The notes under the pieces are model-generated. The model saw only the letters and a list, made by a program, of their open reading frames with translations, ran no database searches and was not told the DNA's origin. Made by a program: the position numbers and the translations under genes. This document shows positions 1-13,626 of a DNA stretch of 64,000 bases, in pieces. Within the stretch, counting starts at the first letter, position 1. Each line of letters begins with the position of its first letter. The stretch is from Rotaria socialis. Taxonomy: Eukaryota > Rotifera > Eurotatoria > Philodinida > Philodinidae. The stretch spans positions 62,001-126,000 of the forward strand of contig CAJNYU010002054.1 of assembly GCA_905331475.1 (NCBI GenBank), in the 5' to 3' direction.

Positions 1-791
1 TCAACTATGAGCTTCTTTTTTCTCCGATCATCAGCTGTACTGGACAAACATTGTAGAATGACATTTTTTTTTCTTCTTCTCATTGTGACACCAATATTTC
101 TTCACGTTTTTTTCACACATAGGAGCTATTTATATGTCGTATTGATTTTCTTTTTCGAGGACTCAATAACATCCCAAGCAGAAAATTCTACTTAGACTTT
201 TCTAAAAATAATATCTGACCATTTTCGCTTCTATTATACTGATGATATTCATACGACTGAGTTTCTCGCTATTAGTTTGTTTCAAGATCTATTCTATTGA
301 TGGATGATCACGAGGTTTCTATCATGTGTATATATGCAAATGTTTTAGTTGAAAGATTTTGAAAAACAAAAGAACTGACATAAGTTTAAACATTTACAAA
401 GAGAATATTGAGTACTTTGAATGTTGATAAATAGTGAAGATCACAATTCTCCCTGAAATTTTCAACTTAAAACTAGGCATGATCAAGTCCAAATATACCA
501 GATTAGATTAAAATTTTTCATTAAGGAATTCATTGCAAGCAATCATATGACATTGGACGCATCGATTCTCAACATACAAGATAAACGCTGCCTGCTACGA
601 AGAAAAATCTTGTTTTACATCAATTGTCCAATCTGAGAATAGTTTCATATGTATAGGACAAATCGATGCCAATCCTATACTTATTTCATGGTGTACTCTA
701 TAGTCAGCTCTCTTTACTTTTGAATTCGAGTTGGCTCCTCCCATGTGTGAACGATCGATAGTTGGCAGTGTCGAGTATATATTAAACTTAC
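1..791. other. No resolved gene; possible 3' exons of the Slac2-like gene
   Basis: AT-rich sequence left of the last exon I can place for the minus-strand Rab-binding protein. That exon ends in phase 1 with a good GT donor, so the gene must continue to lower coordinates or out of the window. The minus strand offers several AG acceptors between 550 and 750, but each gives only a short open stretch before a stop. I could not choose a next exon. Confidence 0.4.
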
Positions 792-1396
792 TGAGTTCTT
801 TTTCTCGTTTGTGTAATTCACGAACAACCTTCGCACTGCCACATCGTTTATATTTCTTGGCAATTTTATGATAAAACCAATCAGTTGTTAAACATTCTAA
901 TGCTCTAGAGAAGAAATTTTATTTACTTATCATTAAAATATTAGAAAATAGAAAAAAACCATAAATACAAAAATATGCTGAAAAATCTTACTTTAATTCT
1001 AAACAAATTTTACATATCCATGCTTGAGTTTGTTTATCATGTGTCGCACACTGCTGACAAATATATAATTTACATATGGAACATTCTTCTCGTGGATTAA
1101 AAAATATTTTAAACAGTCTAGAGCATCTTATGCATCGTTCATAATTCAGTTGTTTTGAACTTGCTAAACATTCTGCATGTTCATGTTCTTGTCGTATGAT
1201 ATCTTTTAGTTCTCTATATGTATATATATAAAGTTCATTAATTTCTGTTAAGATCACCAATGAAAACTTACTCAATACGTTTATATTCTTTTTCTCGCAG
1301 TTTAAAATCACGTTCAATAACTGACATAATACGTTTAACTTCATCATCGTTTAATGTTGATAATTCCGATGATTGAGATATAGAAGATTTTAACAT
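792..1396 (-). CDS. Rab-binding FYVE-like zinc-finger protein (Slac2/synaptotagmin-like/rabphilin type), 5' part
   Basis: Three exons join in phase on the minus strand: 1396–1272, 1213–992 and 904–792, giving about 153 residues. The first exon starts at ATG 1396 and encodes a charged helix containing LNDDEVKRIMSVIERD, typical of the first Rab-binding helix of this family. Exon 2 holds four CxxC pairs (CIRC, CSIC, CQQC, CKIC), as in the FYVE-like domain that binds two zinc ions between the Rab-binding helices. Exon 3 carries WFYHKIAKKY followed by GSAKVVREL, which recalls melanophilin/MyRIP (Slac2) more than rabphilin. Family members bind Rab27 or Rab3 in the GTP state and link secretory or pigment granules to motors or the plasma membrane. 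Introns are 58 bp and 87 bp with GT–AG ends. Later domains (myosin-binding or C2) are not seen, so the assignment within the superfamily is open. Confidence 0.72.
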
Positions 1397-3742
1397 ATCT
1401 AAGTTATTCTATTCATTAAATTCATATAATCAACCTAGGATATCGTTTTTCTTCTTCTCTCGAAGTGTATTCTAGTAGAAAAAAAATGATTTTACATATG
1501 CTTTATTTTTCTTTCTACTATTGAAAAAGACTGGCAGAGCGAAGGAATAGTCAACAGGTAATGTGATGGAGTGAGCGTACCCCCTGCCTAGTGTTTGGCT
1601 TCGTTTTAGTATTTTATACGACTAACGATGATATTGCATATGTATGTATAGTAGAACTGAAGAAATGGAATAAAAAAAGACCGTACTTTAAACTATCAAA
1701 TATGTGTATTTCACATGTCGACATGAAAACTTTTTTTTTCTTTTTCTTTTCTTGCAAATAGAGGGCTGCAAGACACCTTCAACTATTTTCATTCAAGTTT
1801 ATAAAAAAAGCAAAAAAAAGACAATATTTTTCTCATATCATTCGATAAAGATCATTTTGATGAATTTATATTTTAGCTATTGCAACACGTACACCGGCAG
1901 ATTCTCGTGATTTTTTTTGTTCCTTTCAAGCATCGACTCTGTCAATAATTTCAAATCGATTTTGATCATGTTGTATTCATTCTTTGACTTGATTTAAAAG
2001 ATAGATATGAATTGCAATTAGAATTAGAATATTTTACCTCTTTCAATTTATCATCACATAATTACAAAGCTATGAATAAAAAAGAATTATATTTTACATA
2101 ACAAAAAACCTAAGCATTATTTATTTCCTTCGCTTTTATCATAGTCTAATACATATCAGTTTTCATCGAGTATTTAATCCGTTTTATATTTTAAATTTAC
2201 TTGCGTTGATGATTATTCTGATAGTTGTTTCTTTTAGATAAATAGGGGAAAATACGAACATACTAAGCTGCATTGATATGATTTCGATTTACAGACGATC
2301 AAATTTAATAATGTTGTCTTTTTTTGCATTTTCGTATCTCAGAGATATACTGATGAGAAAAGTTATTATTGAAGAAGATAAACAGTTTTTTTTACATCAA
2401 CTAATAACACTTCAGATATAGAAAAAAACAATATTAAGAAGATTTTTATATTGTATTTCAGTTTTATATTTAAGAAATCAATAAATTTTATTTTCATCTG
2501 TATCTTTAGTGAATGAAAAAAAATACAATATTTATAATATGTTCAATTCTTCTCGGTACTAAATTTAATACGTATGCTTGCATTATGTATAATTTTGAAA
2601 AATATATATTTTTATGATCTATTATGAAAATATCCATGTTTCAATCTGAATAAAAAAATTTCTTATATTCCAGTACAATAAAAAAATTATTGTTGTCAAT
2701 TCTGCATACATTTGAATAAATAATCCAAAAAATATTTTATATTATTAACGAATAATGTCCTTGATCATTTGAATTATTCAACGAGTGCTTAATAATATGT
2801 AATTAATATGTCTGTTTTTTCGAATATTATGTAGCTCATCTATGTCTAATGATATGTTCATTAGCAAAATTAATTTTTCACTTAAATTTGTGATCATATT
2901 ACATCATATGAAAATGGTTTGTTATTAGAAAAATCTACAATTGAATAATTAAGACTATATTATCTAATTGAATATACATTTTTGAGAGTCAACTAATACA
3001 TTGAAAATTCGATCAACTAGACATCTTCTTGTATGTTTCAAGTCAACGTTAACATTGAAAATCTATTTAGATAAAAAATATCATAAATCAAATGTAGTCG
3101 TATCAGACAACGGAATATCGTACATAAAATTTTTTTTAGTTGATATCTCACCAATTTCAACATGTTATAAACGATCAATGGGATTATCATACTTTTTTCA
3201 GAAGAAACAATTTCAATTTCTTTCATTTTTCTTCTTTTTATTTTGATTTCATAGCATACAACATGCCCACAAGCATTCTATTCATTTCTGAGGCAGAGCA
3301 TAAAAGTAATCAAGCGAATTGATATTCCATTTTCATTTTACATGAAATCTTCTTATTGTTAAAACACTTGCTATGATTTTCTTTCATTCTTCGAATCTAT
3401 TACTAAAATAGCCATCTGCAAAAATAAAGATTTCTTATTTTCTGATTGAAAACAAAAAAAAATATTGTACAAACATAAGATTCAAATCAAACTCTATTTT
3501 TTTTCTTCGAATACAAATGCATCATATGATGCATTCGAGCGCACACAGCATGTGAAAGAAGACGACGACGAGGCCGACGACGACGTCGAAGAAGAAAATT
3601 GAGTAAAGAAGTTTGTCAAGTGCTTCCATCATCAATGTGTATTTGCGAGAGTAACGCAAACGAACTACCTTCTTCTTTTCTATTCATTCAAATTCGTGTG
3701 CACACATACATATATGCACGGCGGGCAGGTATACTTGGGAAC

Positions 3743-3777
<35 letters not shown>

Positions 3778-4035
3778 CATACAATCATCCTCGGTCACGA
3801 CGAAGCGGTGGGGATTTTCGTTTTCGCATCACCAACGAAGAAGAACAGAACATAAAGAGAAGGAAAGGAGATGGCAGTGGCAGTCTAAAGCAAGATTGAT
3901 CAGCAGCAACCTGTAAACAGAAGAAACGAAGAGAAAATGTCACCAACATCACTACATTATATGATGACAACTTAAACGAAACATACATCCACACACACAC
4001 ATACATATAAAGAATAGCTGAAGTAAAAGACATCG
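1397..4035. other. AT-rich intergenic region and upstream region of the EVI1-like gene
   Basis: No coding region is convincing here. 1397–3500 is very AT-rich with short poly-A and poly-T tracts. From about 3540 the composition changes: a purine-rich stretch with GAC triplets (3559–3595) and a GA run precede the start codon at 4036. This probably includes promoter and 5' UTR of the zinc-finger gene; no TATA box or start site can be assigned. Confidence 0.5.
3743..3778. repeat. (GA)n microsatellite
   Basis: An almost uninterrupted GA dinucleotide tract about 260 bp upstream of the zinc-finger gene start. It explains the Arg-Glu-rich open frames there, which I do not treat as genes. Confidence 0.9.
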
Positions 4036-7000
4036 ATGCGACTAAAAACGAAAGCAGCTAAACGTCTTTTAACTTCATCATCTCCTATTGATCATGGTAA
4101 GTCATATGTGTTAATTGACAAGAACAAATCTTGTTTGATAATAAAGTAAGTACATATCCTCTATTAATCCTCTCATTTGCTAAACATGTAAATTCATTCT
4201 TAACAAACATCATAAAAAATCTTCTATTATGATGATGTGTGATACATATCAACTTAGTCGTTGTTTCTTTTTATTTTATGAACAAATTTGTTCTTTCTTT
4301 CTCTCTCTCTCCCTCTCTCCCTCTCTCTTTTCTGAGCACTTTTATTTATTGGTGAATTTTAAAAGACAATGCGCGATCGATTGAATGATACCATGCTGCA
4401 ATGGCATTACTTAAGACATGAGGAAAAAAAATCCCTAAATTATCTTGTACATAAAAACATGTAATATGACTCTTTGTCAGTCGTTCTTTTTTATCCCACA
4501 TATATATACTTCACTCAACAGAGCCTATTATCTGTCTGGGATAATGATGATGATGATGAAGGGAAAAAATGGCCAAATATTGACCCGTGTAGGTGTGTGC
4601 ATTTAACAAAAAAAAATTCGAGATGTGCACATCGAAAACTTATCTCTTCCTTTCTCTTTATTTCGCGTTTGTTGTCTGAATATTATCTTCATTCTATATA
4701 TATATATGTTGATTCAGTTGAGGATTACACACGATCATAAAAAAAGAAAAAAACGAGTAAGAGAGAGACACCAGTGTCATATTTACGATATCTATCTATA
4801 TTCTCCCTCTTATGAATGAGGTGACAAGCTCACGGCATGGATAATCATCGTCTGAAAAGTGAGTAGAAACGCGAAATATGTAATTAATCTTGAAATTTTG
4901 TTCGATTCTTTCGATCAAGAAAAAAGAAAATAGATTCAGTAGCGAATTCGTTCGAGTGGAATCGTTATATTAAAGAGAACGAAAGAAATATATTGGCATC
5001 TCTGTTCTCATGTCATATTCAGGTGAGAGACATAGAGAAAGAAAAAAAAGAGAGGTAGAAGGAGCGAGACAGGGAAAGATAAAATTCATTCAACGACAAT
5101 TTCATCTCTTCTCATTTGAATAAGAACAAGACAAGCATGTCGAGTAAGTCATTTTCACATTTGACAGATTGAGGTAGCCAACTGGGGCACTAAATAGATG
5201 AGACACTCATTATCATTTTTATTTCTTCAAATCATGCATATATTATATTGAAGATATATTGAACGAATTATTGGATAATGATTTCATTTTCGATGTGTGA
5301 AATTTTATTTTATTCATTTTTCGTTTTATCCATTTAGAAGCTATTACACATATTGATAAAGAACAAAAACCGACAGCAATTATTAATAAATCAAATAATC
5401 TCCTATTGACGAATGAAAATTCAGAGGACGAAGAAACTAATAAACGAATCACTATGAAATGTACGAATCTCGAAATAGAAGAAAATGAAGAAAGTAAGCA
5501 AGAGACCTATCTACTATATAGAATACTTATCTTTAAATTGGTCTCTTTTTATTCTTCTAAATATTATAGCTATGGAAGAATCTATGGTTACTAATCATTT
5601 ATTCAATGGAGCCGATGAAAATCAACAAGAGGACAGGTAAAAGCATACACACGACAAGTTTCTCAGAGATGCTATCATTCCATATTCTATAAATTTAATA
5701 AATGAGATGACGAAAAACAAACAAACAAATGTATACATCTTTGTCAGAGCTCACTCGAAAACATTAATATTAATTTATTCAACTTTTTTTTGATGCAACA
5801 TCTAAAATAATCATAAGACTTGATCCATGCATTATTTTTTCAATTGATTTATGGAAGAGAAACTTCTTTTTTTTGGTCAGGTTTGTAATATTTACTAAAA
5901 CTATCTGAAAATGATTTCAACGCACAAAAATTCATTCATTAGATCGAGATTCATAATCGCCGCTGGGTGTAAATTGTTATTCTTATTGTTAGAGAGAGAA
6001 AGAAAGAAAAAACAAAAACTGTTAATTAGACAATGAGAATGTATATTGATTTGTTGTTATTATTATTATTATTATTGTATAACGAGAAAAATGATGCCTT
6101 GAAGCATAGATGACAATAAGAATGTTATTTTCTTGAATTTTAATATACTCAAATGGAAGAAAATGTATGCTTCTGCTCTTTCTAATTCATATTTAATCAG
6201 TCAAAGTTTAATTAAAAAGAATGTATGTCGTCATAAGACAACTTCCGGACGAGCGAAGAATAAAAGAAATATATTTGAGTATCTATTTTAGAATGTACGA
6301 ACGTATAAATAATCATCAAACTACTTCAAATTCAAGTGAAACAAGCGAATGTGAAAATCGTTTATATACATGTAATGATTGTGGAAAAGGTTTTCAAACA
6401 TCATCGGGTTTAAAACAACATCGAAATATTCATTCAAGTATTAAACCATGGAAATGTGAGGTAAGAAAAATCAAATAAATGAATGCATAACCAATGATAA
6501 ATAAGTCAAAAAATGTTTCTCTCCTTTCGAAGCACTTTCAAAAAAATGAAACAGTTTATGTTTACAGTCTTGCAACTGGGAAATTTTCGCCCTAGAAAAC
6601 TAATGAGTTTTGTCTGTAAATAAGTTTTCCCTGTTCACAAAACACATAAAATATCAATAATCACTCAACCGTCGCACTGAAACCCACTTGATGCAAAAGG
6701 GTTATTTAAATTGTTTCCGCGTAAATGTTTTGCTGACATTTTCTATCTTGAGTTTGTTCTTCACTTAAAAACAAAAATAAAACATCTGAGCGAAGAATTT
6801 CGCAAGGAAAAAATATCAAAGAACATTTTTTACGCAAACCTATCCGAATGGTCATGTTTAATTGAAGACAATCTACAGACATCGCTTCTTCGAATTAAAT
6901 TCTGCATTCAATCCTAGAATCATAAGCGATTTAAATTTTTGAACATACACGTTTCAATTAAGATCCTTAGTTTCGCAACTTTTTGATCTTAACAGCATCA

Positions 7001-10000
7001 TCTTCGATTGATGCTGAATTTTCAGTATTGTACGAAAAGCGAGAAACATTTTAATCCGTTTCCTATGACCAATCTAGTACTGTTATATAAAAAAACCCAA
7101 TGAAACTGTTTCTTTTTAGTTTTGTACAAAATCTTATACACAATTTTCCAACTTATGTCGCCATAAACGTTCACATACCAATGCTAAAACACAAATTGAA
7201 TGTAAGGATTGTCGACAAGGATTTCAAAGTCATATTGCTTTAAATAAACATCGGTATGAAAATAAATTATTTTATTGTCTACTTGACATTTTTTTTTGGC
7301 ATCAATTTTTATAGAAGTTCATGTAAAGAACGAAACGTCCCAACATCAATGGTGACACCAAATTTAACTGCTTTACTTCCATTTATTGATACAACATCAT
7401 TGAAAGAATGCATACCAAATAAAAAATTCGAAGAACCAATCGATCTATCGAAATCCTTAAAACGATCACGAGAGTCAGCAAGTGATCAACCTATTGATTA
7501 TTCATTGATAAATAAACAAATTGATGCGAATTTCCAGCATCTTTCACATGTATTTGGAAATAATCAAGAAAAAAAACTAAAAACAACTAATCACGACGAT
7601 AATGATGAAAAATATGAAACTGAAGATGATTATCAATTGTCAACATTGACAAGAAAACATATAAAAGAATATGATGAACATCGACCGTTAACACCAATAT
7701 CATCATCATCGAGTCCACCGAATATGTCATCATTAGATAAAAAAATGATTTCAAATGATATTCCACCAACACCAGCAATGACAATTCGTAGTCATGATCG
7801 ATATTGTTGTTCCTATTGTTCAAAAACATTTCCGCGTAGTGCCAATCTTACCCGACATCTAAGAACTCACACAGATAAGTATAATTATTGATATGTTTCA
7901 CTAACAAATTTAGAATCCTTGAAAAATCTTCTTGTAGATCGATTTCCGAGGAGAATGCAATGAACTTTTCTATTTCAATGATATATCGATTAAACACGGC
8001 ATTGTATTACTCTTAGAGAGATGCTTCCTTATGATAAGTGGATAGTATACTGCTTCTCACGTCAGTTTAAATGGAACCTTGAGTTTCTCCTAAAGGTTTG
8101 TTTGTTGTCACTTCACTGCTAAGTACGATTGATGAGGATTTACATTCAGAAAATGTGAAAGTTAAACATATTCAAATAATGCCATATTAGTCGAAATTTG
8201 AGAGTAGAGCTTCCGAATATTTTGATATCTGATGGTTTTCTAGGCTAATTCCATAAGTTTGTCTAGGATTTTCTTTAAGTTGAAAACAAGTATTTTTAGT
8301 TTGAAATTCTCAAATATCTTCAAATCTTTGAAAACGTTTTTCGAGATTAGTTCAGAAATCCTTTATCATATAATGGAATTTTGTTCTTGGGTGAAACATT
8401 TATAAGTGAAGGATATGCAGTATAACTCCACGACATGGAATATACTTGGGTCAGTTCAGCTAGGATTTTTTCTCATAGTGAAATTGAGTTTGTCGAGTAA
8501 TATACGAAGATTCATCTTTCTTAAAAAAAATTTTGAATCTCAAGAGAAACATCTAAGAGACAACTACTATCAAATATGAGGATAAAACTCATAAAAATGT
8601 TAATTTTCTTATAGTTTCCTTTTTTTATATGCGAAATATACTGTTTATTTCAAATTTACCGCGACAAGCTCTATACAATTGTAATGGAATGAAAAAAATC
8701 TTACTCTACGATAGATTTTAGTCATTAACAAAATGACATAGACCATAAATGCGTTAGATTTGTCAGAGCTCCATTGATGCAATACACGAGCAGCTGTTGT
8801 CTTCAAATCTATGACTTTGTTTGTGTGACCTTTAGTTTGACTTGCATTTGCTCAGTGGGCTTGATGTGCAGTACACATTCTTCTTTTGTTAGGCAAATTT
8901 TGTATTTCTATGAGTAATATAAGGGTAAAAATATCTTAAGTAGGTTTAAATCTATGTCGTTCTATTCTACAAAGCAATACCAAATTTATTGTAGGTATAA
9001 TATAGACTATAACGTCTCTTTACTCCGTGATTTGATAGACTCGCATGGGTCTCTTGAACATATTTCTACGATAAATATGTGCATTCTACTGTATGAAACT
9101 AATAATAGATGAACCGTTCGGATATATTAGCTGAAATTTTTTACACTTCTAACAATACTTCCTCGGCTAATTGACAACGGCTTAAAATCAATTTGTATGC
9201 CATGTATTGATGGTAAAATTAGTCTATCAAAACGTTCGGAAAGAAATAGTTGAGACTAACTGAATTTCTTATTGTAAATTAAATCTCGAGATACCCGAGA
9301 TATATGTTATTGATAAAATAAAACAGTTGCTTCTTTTCGAAATTCATAGGCGTAAACCTATATCATTCAATACTTCATTACAGGAGAATTAGAAAACTAT
9401 CAAATATAGAATAAATAAGAGCAGTACACTAGAAGATTTTCTCAGTGTTATCCTCCAGAAAAAAGCTATTCCAATTTGTTCGAAATTTAATTTTAACATA
9501 ATTCTATGGAGATTCTAATGTTTTTATTTTTCTTCTCTTTCTTTTTTCTACGAGAGCAACCATATGTCTGCAAATTCTGTAATCGAAGTTTTTCAATTTC
9601 ATCAAATTTACAACGGCATATTCGAAATATTCATAAACGTGAACGACCATTCCGTTGTACACATTGTGATAAATGTTTTGGTCAACAAACAAATCTAGAT
9701 CGACATATGAAAAAACACATATCACAATTATCATCGATTCTATCGCTAACACATTCATCGTCGAATCTCTCGTTGATACCGTCGACATCATTTATTTTCC
9801 ATTCAAATTTGAATGAAAATCTACCGCAAAACTCAACTGATGATGATGAAGATTCCAATGAATCGACAGATGAAGAAGAAGATGACGAAGAACAACAAGA
9901 AGAAATCGATGAAGAAGATGAAGATTTAGAGACAAATTCATTATCAATTGATACTTTGAATGAAAATGTGCAACAACACTCTGTTTCTACGTTAGTTTAA
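4036..10000 (+). CDS. MECOM/PRDM16-like: EVI1/PRDM16-like C2H2 zinc-finger transcription factor without PR domain
   Basis: Seven exons join in frame to 531 residues: 4036–4096, 5338–5493, 5570–5636, 6292–6460, 7120–7253, 7315–7874 and 9552–10000. The N-terminus [11 protein letters not shown] resembles the MRxKxRARKL start of MDS1-EVI1 and PRDM16. Residues about 120–198 hold three fingers matching the end of the EVI1 first cluster ([25 protein letters not shown]…LNKHR). PIDLSK at 237–242 fits the PxDLSxK motif bound by the corepressor CtBP. A second three-finger cluster ([44 protein letters not shown]; about 358–436) is nearly identical to EVI1 as I remember it. An acidic tail follows, as in EVI1. 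Family members are nuclear regulators of development. I found no PR/SET domain and only three of the usual seven first-cluster fingers. Intron 6 has AT–AC ends. Exons 1–3 rest on phase and splice sites only. Confidence 0.85.
7875..9551 (+). other. AT–AC intron (U2-like) in the zinc-finger gene
   Basis: The reading frame breaks after the threonine codon ending RTHT. No GT–AG pair restores it in the right phase. Splicing from ATAAGTATAA (7875) to the AC at 9550–9551 joins G with GAGAG and rebuilds Thr-Gly-Glu-Gln-Pro, the canonical linker between these two fingers in EVI1. The donor is the U1-type ATAAGT and not the U12 ATATCC. The acceptor follows a long pyrimidine tract with a CTAAT branch-like motif, so a U2-type AT–AC intron is likely. 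Length 1,677 bp; I see no gene inside. Confidence 0.75.
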
Positions 10001-10355
10001 CTTGTTTATTTCTCATTCAACATTCCATTTGTTTGTTTGTTTTCTTTCTTCTCTTATTATTTGCTGTGATTTGCCATGAACTTATTCACATCATATATTT
10101 TCATGCTCCGGTGTGAGTTCAATTTTCTTCTATTTAAATATTATTATGACAAATATGAATGTATATGTGTGTCCGTGTGTGTCTATTACTCTATTCGTTG
10201 CTTTTTTGTTTTGTTTCTTTTAGTTTCATTGACTTTTCTTCTCAGGCTACTATTGATATGTTCGAGAATGATTATCTGTAAAGACATAAAAAAAACGAAA
10301 TGGGATTGAGAGCATTTTCTTTTTCTGCTTTGTTTTCTACTTATTATTAAACCGA

Positions 10356-10386
<31 letters not shown>

Positions 10387-13299
10387 ATTACTTATTGTTT
10401 CATATTTCGTTAATTAATGAAGAAAAATGAATTTAGTTAATATCTATATAAAATTAAAAAAAAGAAGACTAATTAATAACTCAGTTATTTCGTATGGATC
10501 TGACTCGATTTACTTGCAAAATAAACCAAAATGACTAATGTTAGGTCTTGTTTTATATGAAAATATAGTAGAACCATAAAGTTCTTGCGGCACTAGCGAA
10601 TTAAAATGATGTGAAGCATCGTCTGTCATAATTAACATACAAGCAAGAAGACATCCACCCTGATAATCATATATGTACCTTTAGTTGTGATGAAAATTTT
10701 TGATTGGGGAGGTATCTGGAACTACTTCGATGGTCGTACGTGTATAGAGTTTAACTGGTTATTTCTAGTCTCAGTCGAGATTCGATGCGAAAATTTTAGC
10801 CTCAACAAATTTCAGTCATATATTCAATATTGATCAGCTGTACTTGAGATTCAATTAGTAACGCGCAACGTCTGACAACTTTGCCAGCCAGAATATGTTT
10901 GTACAGTTGCATGTCACAAAAATATTCAGTATAATCAAATGGAGAAAAAAGAAAGATTAGCATTGGAAATGAAGTAGTTAAATATAATAGTTTTAATCGG
11001 TCTATAAATATCCAGTTTAATTTATGAATATACGTTGTTATCTTTCCAATAAACGTCCATGGTCATTCACTTGTTCTCTATTTAATTGGTTGAAAATACA
11101 TATTTTTCTTTTGCCATCAGATTTAAAGACGAGGTCTATCAAAGTAAATTATTTGACAGGCTAATATTCAACGTTTCTTTTATTCTATATTTGCGGGTTT
11201 GTATGCATTGGACAAAACTAGTTAATTTATAGGATACGGCTGAATTATCTTTTAAAAACTCCCACTTTTTTCTTGGAGCTAAAGAGTAGCAAGTTAAATA
11301 CCTTGAAAGAAAAACTCCCGACAAGTAGAAATCTATTTATGGAAGTACTTCTATACATAATAAAAGAAAAATTTAATAAAAGAAAAAGGTCATGCTCATG
11401 TCTTGCATATTAATGTATTCTTAGAAATAAAAATAGTTCAGCGGCCAAAATGAAGCTCCTCTGGGAATTTCTCGATGCGTGATCAACAAAATGCAATCAG
11501 CAAGAAATAAGTAGGACTTTTTTTTGAAAATTTTCATGTATCTAATTCTTCTAGATATCTTATTTCAGTTGAGTGTCACGTAAATTCTTTTTTTTCCTCG
11601 TTCTAACTTACGTTAAATTGGCTATGATAGTTTTACAGTTGATTGATTTCCTTATTGTCTTATGTTGGTAGTAGTAAACAAGTACATGTTTACGAGGAGA
11701 TCCTGTATTTCTTCAATGCACAGACAGTACCAAAAATGATGTTAGAAAAACTAGATATTTTATGTACGAATGATCAAATCTCGAATTAAGCTTTTTTTTT
11801 ACGAATATTGACCATTTTATTTAAAGAGCGAAAAGTAAACATGCATTCATGAAAGAAAAAAAACTTTTCGAATCATTAAAATAATCTTAAATGGTCAACA
11901 TACGAGTTACTTGATCAATTTTTGTATGACTGTTTTCGTATTCTTGTTCTTCGTCACTTTGTAAGTACTCAATAGGTTACTATGAGAACTTGAGATACGA
12001 ATATCTTGGCAGCTCAAATCAATACATCCATTAGTATTCATCGACATTCCAGCTGCTAGCTGACTTCTTTGAGACTGAAAACTAATTAATTTCACATATT
12101 GACTGTAGCAGTACTAGTGAAAAACAAAATTTTAGATTTCATCATATGCATTCCTGCAGAGAAAATAATTTCAATAGACTTTTGAAAAATTAATTTTCAC
12201 AATACAATTATTGAAAGTGCTCTGGCTCTTTTTTCTGTCCAATATATTTGTTGAAATTTATGCCAGCTGATTGAACAATAAAACAACGACAATCAAGGTA
12301 GTCTTTATTTTCACAGTCCTACAAGTAAACGTTTTGTCGTTCGCCACTAAGTTTATTTTTCAAATTTAGTATCAATACAGATAGAATTTGTTTTTTGAAG
12401 TAGTAGTTCAATATCCTGATGACACTTGAGATTCTCAATCGGATACTGTATCTTTATCATACCACTAGTTGACAAATTCCTAAACATGTTTATGTTACAT
12501 TTGCAGATGGCATCATGTTGTATAATTAGACGCATAAAAAGTTATTTCTTTTATAAAGGTAACTCACAAAAAGACAACATATTGTGAACTTTAGTTTTTG
12601 CTGACAATTGACACATTTACTCAATCAAGCCGTCGAGTCACCATAAAAAGTAAATTTAGCTCACATGAGAAGAAATGTGTATTTAAGCGAACATGTATGA
12701 GTCTTTATTTTTGATTAAATTATAGCTATAATTTAAAAAGAAAACCCACGATCATCAAGCTGAAGATAACTCCATGTCCTGCATTTGAGGCAATATTTGA
12801 AAACAAATAGCTTCTCATAGAACTATGAGCTTTAAAGATCTAAGAGCAGATTTATGACATTAGAGAAAAAACGAAATTTCAAGAAATAAAGAAGTTCGTT
12901 CAAAATATCAAATTTCATCTCTAAATATATTGTCTCTACATTTTAAAAATCATTGGTTGAAGTGACACTGACGAAATTTTGACAATGAGAAAGAGTGTGG
13001 TGAAGTTGTTGTGTTATCAAATATGCTTTCGTGTTGAGGCAACTTGAAGAATAAAAAGATTACACCTATGCTTTTTCCTAGAGTATATATATCATCGTGC
13101 AATGCATTAGGTTTCTTCAATTTTTCTAGCTCTATGCGTTATATTAAACATTCATTTTCTTAAAACAAATAAAATGAATATATATATAATAATGTTGATT
13201 AAGATGGTTTAATAATTAATACATCGAAAAGCACATAACAAAAGCAAAAAAGTACAATTAATGTAATGACTAGAAATAGAAATAGAAAACGTTTCATAA
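10001..13299. other. Intergenic region, no gene seen
   Basis: About 3.3 kb of AT-rich sequence downstream of the zinc-finger gene and beyond the 3' end of SCOC. It contains a (TA)n run near 10358–10382. The short open frames have no recognisable domains and no supporting splice structure. Confidence 0.5.
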
Positions 13300-13626
13300 T
13301 TATTTATTTGTCATTTGGAAGACGTTTGATGCCGCCATTAAATTTTCAATATATTGTCCTAAAACTTGATTTTCTGAGCGTAATTTAAAATTCTCTTCTT
13401 TAACTGTATCAACACGATGTGATAAATCATCAAGAGTTTTTTGTAAAGTTAACACTTGATTTATTAAACGTTGTTTTTCCTCTTCTTCTTCCGAATTATA
13501 ATTTAATTCGTAGGATGTACGTGAATGTGTTGATATTGAATCTTGATCACTTTCAATATTACCATTATTATTTTGAATTATTCCAGCAGCCATTAATCCT
13601 TGTTCATTATCTGGTGTTCGAGCCAT
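13300..13626 (-). CDS. SCOC: Short coiled-coil protein SCOC
   Basis: An intact single-exon frame of 108 residues. From about residue 50 the sequence ([20 protein letters not shown], then [20 protein letters not shown]) follows vertebrate SCOC almost residue by residue, ending [10 protein letters not shown] with a short tail. This region forms the parallel coiled coil of SCOC, a Golgi-associated protein that binds Arl1 and takes part in starvation-induced autophagy with FEZ1 and UVRAG. The N-terminal 45 residues are poorly conserved and rich in Asn, Ser and acidic residues, as is normal for family isoforms. The ATG at 13626 is the first in frame. The gene lies head to head with tektin-1. Confidence 0.93.
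   Translation of the reverse strand: MARTPDNEQGLMAAGIIQNNNGNIESDQDSISTHSRTSYELNYNSEEEEEKQRLINQVLTLQKTLDDLSHRVDTVKEENFKLRSENQVLGQYIENLMAASNVFQMTNK

Noticed and set aside
540-780. Possible last exons of the Slac2-like gene, for example after the CAG near 640 or the TAG near 600
   Set aside because: Each gives only a few codons before a stop or needs a 14-nt exon; not enough to support.
3599-3916. Arg/Glu-rich frames over the GA tract
   Set aside because: Produced by the microsatellite; no domain, and they lie in the probable 5' UTR.
9506-9551. Start of the last zinc-finger exon at the in-frame ATG 9506
   Set aside because: It would make a separate gene beginning in a polypyrimidine tract; the AT–AC junction links it to the previous finger with the exact linker.
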